Below are positions 1 to 3,697 of a stretch of DNA of 8,830 nucleotides, in pieces; position 1 is the first letter of the stretch, and every line of letters begins with the position of its first letter. Made by a program: the position numbers and the translations under genes. The notes under the pieces were generated by a model. It was not told where the DNA came from. It was given only the letters and a program-made list of their open reading frames with translations, and searched no databases. Origin of the DNA: Desulfovibrio sp. GTDB taxonomy: Bacteria > Desulfobacterota > Desulfovibrionia > Desulfovibrionales > Desulfovibrionaceae. The stretch lies in contig JAITEY010000263.1 in the NCBI GenBank assembly GCA_031281815.1, positions 1-8,830 on the forward strand, written 5' to 3'.

Positions 1-280
1 TGAAAAGGGGCAGGTCCAGCATTTCCGTCAGCACATGCCAAAGGAGAACAAATCCGCCGAGGCCGAGCAGATTCAGGTACGGCGCACGGCTGCGCAACAG
101 GCGCTTCAGCCCGGCAACGGTCAGGCGGCAAAAGCGTCTTGCGTTGCCCGCATCCCGGAATGCAGCCGAGGGACCGGGTCCGGCGCGGAACCGCCCGGTC
201 CGCTCCGTGCAAAGCCCGGATGCACCGTCATACTCCGACCGCTCCGAGGAGACGAAAACGGAAACACTTGCGCGGCTCAA
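1..280 (-). CDS. ABC transporter permease, N-terminal part (runs off left edge)
   Basis: The - strand stays open for 93 codons from a TTG at 280-278 to the window edge. The predicted protein has about 60 polar, Arg-rich residues, then a hydrophobic segment (about residues 68-84, containing NLLGLGGFVLLWHVL) followed by a Leu/Pro-rich stretch. This resembles the first membrane helix of SsuC/TauC/NrtB-type permeases (binding-protein-dependent transport family), which form the membrane channel of an importer. The TTG is preceded by GAGGA at a 7-base spacing, and no ATG or GTG fits upstream in frame. The gene lies 25 bases downstream of the substrate-binding protein gene on the same strand, which supports one operon. 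The 60-residue leader is longer than I expect for this family, so the start is uncertain. The EAA motif that would settle the family lies outside the window. Confidence 0.68.
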   Translation of the reverse strand, partial: MSRASVSVFVSSERSEYDGASGLCTERTGRFRAGPGPSAAFRDAGNARRFCRLTVAGLKRLLRSRAPYLNLLGLGGFVLLWHVLTEMLDLPLF

Positions 281-305
281 AGGCAATTCCTCATGCGGCC
301 CGGCG

Positions 306-1421
306 TTACTTGAAAGGCGAGTCGGCGGCATCGGCGCCGTTAATATACCCCAAAGCGGCATCAGGAGAGACAGGCGTATAGCCGGCTTCCTTAAAAACCT
401 GACGGGCCAGACTGTCGTCGACCACCCAGTCCTTCAACTCGGGGACGGCGATGACCTTTTCTTTATACAGAAAGGGGGCGACGGACTTGATGTTGTCCAG
501 TTCGCGCTTGTTGAAATAAAAAGATTTCCATTCACGCACGGGATTCCTGCGGTCAACGGGTACCTTGCCGAAGATGGAATACCAGAGGACATTCAGGGGA
601 ACGCCTTTGGCATACTTGGCCACCATCTTGACGACATCGGCCTGGTTGGCGGGATCCATCAGATAACGTTGGGCTTCCAGTTCCGAGCGCAGATAGCCTT
701 TGGCCGCTTCGGGATGTTCTTTGATAAAATCTTCGCGCATGACCAGAATACCGAGGTCGGGGTTGTCGCAGGCGCTGCCGTCGGCAACAATGCGCACGTC
801 CCCTTCACCCACATTGTCGGCTATGCGCGACACAGTGGGTTCCCATGCGGAAGCCGCGTCAAGTTTTCCGGTGCGGAAGTTGGTGGCAATAACTTCAATG
901 GACTGATTGAGATACTCTTTGGGCTTCACGTTGTAACGTTCAAAAAATTTACGCAGATACTGGTCTGATGCGCTGCCTTTGGGCGCGGCGATTACCTTGC
1001 CGTCAAGCCAGCGAGCCACTTCCTCATTGCCGGAAAATTGCGGGGCGTCTTTGCGCACCAGCACCAAAGAACAACGCGTTCCCTCGGACATACCCAGCGT
1101 TGCAACCATCTTGATGCGCGCCTGCTGATCTTTGGAAGCCAGAATAGTGGCGGGCATTACGCTCATATATCCGGCAACGGCCTTGCCGGCGAGCATGTTG
1201 TTGCCCACGATAGTTCCCTGCAAAGCAGGGGCGAATTCCAGTTCCGTCCCGGCAGGCATGTATTTCTTCCACAATCCGAGTTCGGCATTGACCATAACCT
1301 GGTAGGATATGGTGTCGTACGGCTGGAAGCCGATGGTAAACGTTTGGGCTGCGTGTGCCCCGGAAAGACCGTAGAACAAGACAAAACCGACTGTGCACAG
1401 GATCTGGTACAATCGCTTCAT
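306..1421 (-). CDS. ABC transporter substrate-binding protein, nitrate/sulfonate/taurine (NMT1/SsuA-like) type
   Basis: A 371-residue exported protein expected to capture a small ligand in the periplasm and hand it to the adjacent permease. Residues 1-24 form a signal peptide: MKR, a hydrophobic core, and the cleavage motif AHA before Ala25. The mature part starts with TFTIGFQPYDTIS, then an LQGT segment at 67-70. Residues 141-150 read GKVIAAPKGS, followed by the helix SDQYLRKFF and, at 186-194, KLDAASAWEP. This is the 'G-K-x-x-x-x-x-GS ... G-x-x-D-A ... xEP' layout of NrtA/SsuA/TauA binding proteins. It is longer than SsuA (about 320 residues), with extra C-terminal sequence. The ATG at 1421-1419 has GGGAGG 7 bases upstream; the stop is TAA. 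The ligand (sulfonate, nitrate, thiamine precursor or other) cannot be assigned. The gene is poorer in GC than the flanking genes (22 of 60 at 901-960), unlike the dcw genes. Confidence 0.88.
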   Translation of the reverse strand: MKRLYQILCTVGFVLFYGLSGAHAAQTFTIGFQPYDTISYQVMVNAELGLWKKYMPAGTELEFAPALQGTIVGNNMLAGKAVAGYMSVMPATILASKDQQARIKMVATLGMSEGTRCSLVLVRKDAPQFSGNEEVARWLDGKVIAAPKGSASDQYLRKFFERYNVKPKEYLNQSIEVIATNFRTGKLDAASAWEPTVSRIADNVGEGDVRIVADGSACDNPDLGILVMREDFIKEHPEAAKGYLRSELEAQRYLMDPANQADVVKMVAKYAKGVPLNVLWYSIFGKVPVDRRNPVREWKSFYFNKRELDNIKSVAPFLYKEKVIAVPELKDWVVDDSLARQVFKEAGYTPVSPDAALGYINGADAADSPFK

Positions 1422-1436
1422 ATACGAACCTCCCAA

Positions 1437-1459
1437 CCGGTTAAAACCGGCACATGCCG
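1437..1459. promoter_or_regulatory. Overlapping palindromes just upstream of the binding-protein gene
   Basis: CCGGTT-AA-AACCGG (1437-1450) is an inverted repeat with 6-base arms, and it overlaps a second one, CGGCA-CA-TGCCG (1448-1459). Both lie between 15 and 38 bases upstream of the binding-protein ATG on the - strand, directly before its ribosome binding site. They could be an operator or a leader hairpin affecting translation. The sequence alone does not distinguish these, and short GC-rich palindromes do arise by chance. Confidence 0.35.
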
Positions 1460-1500
1460 TATTTTGGAACACGTTCGGCAAAATTTCGATTCCCTTTGTC

Positions 1501-1533
1501 ATGCCGGACGTATGCCGAAAAGTTGCCGCAACT
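1501..1533. repeat. Three 11-bp-phased TGCCG direct repeats with adjoining palindrome
   Basis: ATGCCG at 1501-1506, ATGCCG at 1512-1517 and TTGCCG at 1523-1528 are spaced exactly 11 bp apart, about one helical turn, with unrelated 5-base spacers. The last copy lies inside a near-perfect 13-bp palindrome, AGTTGC-C-GCAACT (1521-1533). Further copies of the same core occur nearby: TGCCG at 1455-1459, and CGGCA on the opposite orientation at 1476-1480 and 1574-1578. Such helical phasing is typical of regulator binding sites. The position, 80 to 112 bases upstream of the binding-protein start, suggests an activator or repressor site for the transporter operon. No regulator gene is in the window. 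Confidence 0.4.
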
Positions 1534-1699
1534 GCTTTCCGTTCCCGATACTCCGGGATGATTGTAGTACAGCCGGCAAGACGCGCCGCGAAATACTTTT
1601 TCCATATATGCTTATACGCCCATCGCATGACAACGCTCCAGACCCGAACGGGCAAAAAAGACGGAGGCACCCTGTTTTTTTGTCCGGCAATTTTTTGCC

Positions 1700-1728
1700 T
1701 TGACAGGGCGCCGAAAAGAGCAAATAAG
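1700..1728 (+). promoter_or_regulatory. Sigma-70-type promoter of the mraZ (dcw) operon
   Basis: A perfect -35 box, TTGACA, at 1700-1705 is followed after 17 bases by AATAAG at 1723-1728, which matches the -10 consensus TATAAT at four of six positions. The T-rich stretch just upstream (1675-1696) may act as an UP element. The expected transcription start is near 1735, inside the GTGG repeats. A MraZ complex bound to those repeats would therefore block this promoter. Confidence 0.72.
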
Positions 1729-1761
1729 TGGGAAAAGGTGGTTGAAGGTGGTAATCTGTGG
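1728..1761 (+). promoter_or_regulatory. MraZ operator: four GTGG repeats with 10-bp period
   Basis: GTGG occurs at 1728, 1738, 1748 and 1758, exactly 10 bp apart, as 5-base repeats (GTGGG, GTGGT, GTGGT, GTGGC) separated by 5-base spacers. MraZ proteins are known to bind direct repeats of the form TGGGN separated by 5-base spacers upstream of their own gene and to repress the dcw promoter. The match in unit, spacing and position (between the -10 box and the mraZ ATG) is strong. The fourth copy includes a GTG that could be mistaken for the mraZ start codon. Binding itself is inferred. Confidence 0.85.
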
Positions 1762-1793
1762 CGAATACCGCCTCCCCAACCGCGGGAGCCGGC

Positions 1794-2243
1794 ATGTATT
1801 TTCGCGGACGCAGCCTGCGCAGCCTCGACACCAAGGGGCGGATGACGCTTCCCCCGGAATTCCGGGAGACGCTGCTCGGCCGCAGTCCCGGCGGCAGAGT
1901 GATGCTCACGACCTATGACCGGTGCATTGTGGGATTTCCCCTGCCGGACTGGGAATTGTTCGAGGACGGCATGCACCGCATCAAGGGCGGTTCCGATAAG
2001 CTGCGCGGTTTTCGCAGGCTGGTGATAGGCGGAGCCAGGGACACGGCCGTCGACGCCCAGGGCCGCATTCTCCTGTCCCGCGACCACCTGCACTATTCGA
2101 ATATTGAAAGCGATGCGGTTCTCGTAGGTCAGGGACCGCGCTTCGAAATATGGGAACCGTCCCGGCTCGACGCGGCAATGAATTGCGATTTCACCGGCGT
2201 AGCCGCGGAAATGGCGGAAACAGGCATAGATTTTGTGTTTTAG
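1794..2243 (+). CDS. mraZ: Transcriptional regulator MraZ
   Basis: A 149-residue protein of the usual MraZ length (E. coli 152). It has two SpoVT/AbrB-like DNA-binding halves, each with the family motif D-x-x-GR: LDTKGRMTLP at residues 11-20 and VDAQGRILL at 86-94. The N terminus MYFRGRSLRSLD matches the typical MraZ beginning. MraZ is a ring-forming repressor of the dcw operon, and the four-repeat operator just upstream indicates autoregulation. I chose ATG 1794, which has GGGAG 5 bases upstream (1784-1788), because family members normally start at this point. An in-frame GTG at 1758 with AAGGTGG 6 bases upstream would add 12 unconserved residues and would fall inside the fourth operator repeat. 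The stop is TAG, and 103 bases follow before rsmH. Confidence 0.95.
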   Translation: MYFRGRSLRSLDTKGRMTLPPEFRETLLGRSPGGRVMLTTYDRCIVGFPLPDWELFEDGMHRIKGGSDKLRGFRRLVIGGARDTAVDAQGRILLSRDHLHYSNIESDAVLVGQGPRFEIWEPSRLDAAMNCDFTGVAAEMAETGIDFVF

Positions 2244-2269
2244 GGCGCTTAAACCGGAGAAAACGCGGG

Positions 2270-2292
2270 CGTCCGCGCGGACGGACTCCGTC
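2270..2292. repeat. GC-rich palindromes in the mraZ-rsmH gap
   Basis: A perfect 14-bp palindrome, CGTCCGCGCGGACG, occupies 2270-2283 and overlaps a second inverted repeat, GACGGA-C-TCCGTC (2280-2292). In RNA the two would be mutually exclusive hairpins. There is no T run after either, so this does not look like an intrinsic terminator. A role in mRNA processing or attenuation between mraZ and the rest of the operon is possible, but the evidence is only the structure. The other bases of the 103-base gap show nothing except the rsmH ribosome binding site (GGGAG at 2337-2341). Confidence 0.4.
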
Positions 2293-2346
2293 GCGTAGGG
2301 CCTTTGCGTCTTTGAGTGCCGGAGCGGGCGCAGTCGGGAGAACACC

Positions 2347-3366
2347 ATGCGGAGCATGACGGAGGAGGTACAGGCAGGGGAACGGAACAACGGAGCGCGG
2401 GCCGCCCGCACGGCAGGCATGCACCTGCCGGTGTTGCCGGAGGAGATCCTGTCCTTTTTCGAGCCTGCGCCGGGTTTTCGTTGTCTTGACGCCACCCTCG
2501 GCCTCGGCGGACACACCGAAGCCCTGCTGCGCAAGGCGCGGGCGGCGGGCGTGCCCGACGTGCAGGTGCTGGGCATCGACCGTGACGCCGAATCGCTGGC
2601 TCTGGCGCAAATACGGCTGGAAGCCTTCGCGCCCGCGGTGCATTTCCGGCACAGCCTCTTTTCCGAATGCGCCGGCGCCTTGGCCGACCTGGGATGGGAC
2701 GGGGCGGATTTTGTGCTGGCCGACCTCGGCGTGTCGTCCCTGCAACTCGACTGCCCCGAGCGGGGGTTCAGCATGCAGGCCGACGCGCCGCCGGACATGC
2801 GCATGGACAGGAGCCGGGGAAAAAATGCCGCCGATCTGATCAACACCCTGTCGACGCAGGATTTGCGCGGCATCATCAGGAACTGCGGCGAGGATCCCCT
2901 GGCCGGACGCATCGCCGGGGCCATAAGCGCGGCGCGGGACGAAGGACGCATCCGGAGCGCCCGCGACCTTGCGGGCGTTGTGGCCGGGGCGTACCCGCCC
3001 GGCAGGCGGGCGGCGGCGCGCCGGCACCCGGCCGTGCGTACCTTCCAGGCCCTGCGCATGACCGTCAACGACGAGCTCGACGAACTGCAGCGTTTTTTGC
3101 GCGCCGCAACCGGCCTGCTGCGCCCTGGAGGGCGGCTGTCGGTTATTGCCTTCCATTCCCTGGAAGACCGCGCGGTCAAGCATTTTTTTCGGGAGCAGGC
3201 GGCCGGATGCCGTTGTCCGCGCGATGCGCCGGTCTGCTCATGCGGACTCACCGCAACATTGCGCATCCTGACCGCCAAACCCGTGCGCCCCGGCGCATCG
3301 GAAACGGCCGTGAACCGCAGGGCGGCAAGCGCGCGCCTGCGCGTCGCGGAGCGGCTCGGTGCCTGA
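2347..3366 (+). CDS. rsmH: 16S rRNA (cytosine(1402)-N4)-methyltransferase RsmH (MraW)
   Basis: A 339-residue cytoplasmic enzyme that uses S-adenosylmethionine to methylate N4 of C1402 in the decoding centre of 16S rRNA. Family blocks appear in order: HLPVLPEEIL (26-35), the AdoMet-binding loop LDATLGLGGHTEAL (47-60), GIDRD (77-81), DFVLADLGVSSLQLD (121-135), ERGFSMQ and PPDMRMD (138-154), NCGEDPLAGRIA (179-190), HPAVRTFQALRMTVNDEL (227-244), and GGRLSVIAFHSLEDRAVKHFF (within 261-281). A Cys-rich segment, CRCPRDAPVCSCG (288-300), is also typical. The ATG at 2347 has GGGAG 5 bases upstream. It gives about 24 residues before the conserved region; an ATG at 2419 is an alternative but lacks a good ribosome binding site. 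The stop codon lies inside the start of ftsL. Confidence 0.97.
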   Translation: MRSMTEEVQAGERNNGARAARTAGMHLPVLPEEILSFFEPAPGFRCLDATLGLGGHTEALLRKARAAGVPDVQVLGIDRDAESLALAQIRLEAFAPAVHFRHSLFSECAGALADLGWDGADFVLADLGVSSLQLDCPERGFSMQADAPPDMRMDRSRGKNAADLINTLSTQDLRGIIRNCGEDPLAGRIAGAISAARDEGRIRSARDLAGVVAGAYPPGRRAAARRHPAVRTFQALRMTVNDELDELQRFLRAATGLLRPGGRLSVIAFHSLEDRAVKHFFREQAAGCRCPRDAPVCSCGLTATLRILTAKPVRPGASETAVNRRAASARLRVAERLGA

Positions 3367-3697
3367 CGCGAAACAGGAAACGGGAGCCGGGCGGGACAAA
3401 GGGCGCGGACCCGTGCTGCCTTTGGTGCTCTCCGGCGCTTTTCTGGCGGCTCTTGCCCTGTCGCTGGTCTGGTTGAACATCGAGCGCACCAAGCTCGCCT
3501 ACCGTGCGCGCAACCTGCAACGGGAACTGGAACAGGCCCTGGATCTCGGCGCCAAGCTGAAGGTGGAACGCGAACACCTGCTGTCGCCGCATGAATTGGG
3601 CAAAAAAGCGGAAGCCCTGGGGCTCGGGCCGGCCAAACCGGGACGCATCCGCAGAATGGAATCGGCTACGCAGCCTGAAAAGGCCGCAGGGGAATGA
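3359..3697 (+). CDS. ftsL: Cell division protein FtsL
   Basis: A 112-residue bitopic membrane protein with a short basic cytoplasmic part (1-17), one membrane helix (about 18-39, LPLVLSGAFLAALALSLVWL), then a periplasmic coiled coil (about 41-75, NIERTKLAYRARNLQREL onwards). The end matches the FtsL signature: LLSPHELGKKAEALGLGPAKPGRIRRM (split over 74-100), the 'L-S-P-x-x-L-x-x-x-A-x-x-LGL-x-x-P' pattern. FtsL pairs with FtsB and FtsQ in the divisome and activates FtsWI. The start is a GTG at 3359 that overlaps the rsmH stop by 8 bases and has GGAG 7 bases upstream. The end overlaps ftsI by 4 bases (ATGA). Position between rsmH and ftsI is the classic one, and supports the call despite the low sequence conservation of this family. 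Confidence 0.9.
   Translation: MPDAKQETGAGRDKGRGPVLPLVLSGAFLAALALSLVWLNIERTKLAYRARNLQRELEQALDLGAKLKVEREHLLSPHELGKKAEALGLGPAKPGRIRRMESATQPEKAAGE

Larger units (their letters stand above)
1422..1793. other. Divergent intergenic region between transporter operon and dcw cluster
   Basis: These 372 bases separate two genes pointing away from each other, so both promoters should lie here. No credible coding region is present: the small open frames on either strand have no recognisable protein character. The right part (from about 1670) carries a T-rich stretch, a GGCAA-TTTT-TTGCC hairpin at 1686-1699, the mraZ promoter and the GTGG repeats, each listed separately where supported. The left part carries phased TGCCG repeats and palindromes likely to serve the transporter operon. 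For that operon I can offer only a weak promoter on the - strand: -35 TCGAAA (1489-1484) and -10 CAAAAT (1466-1461) with a 17-base spacer, each matching four of six consensus bases. An alternative isolated -10, TACAAT, lies at 1566-1561 without a good -35. Confidence 0.7.

Noticed and set aside
281..305. Possible terminator or small gene between the binding protein and the permease (ATG at 294 on the - strand)
   Set aside because: The frame from that ATG has only five codons before TGA, and the 25 bases contain no hairpin; they hold only the permease ribosome binding site.
144..968. A 274-codon + strand frame across the binding-protein gene and the permease start
   Set aside because: It is antisense to the recognisable transporter genes and has no family features or plausible ribosome binding site.
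1670..1708. Possible terminator: CCCTGT ... ACAGGG inverted repeat with T runs before the mraZ promoter
   Set aside because: The arms are 6 bases with a 27-base loop, the right arm is part of the -35 region, and no gene ends just upstream on either strand. The T runs are better explained as an AT-rich promoter-upstream element.
2191..3183. A 330-codon open frame on the - strand opposite rsmH
   Set aside because: Antisense shadow in GC-rich DNA; no domain character, while rsmH on the + strand has every family motif.
1422..3278. N-terminal extension of the substrate-binding protein frame far upstream on the - strand (total 990 codons)
   Set aside because: The extension runs through the intergenic region and antisense to mraZ and rsmH. 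The real start at 1421 has a good ribosome binding site directly followed by a signal peptide, which must be N-terminal.
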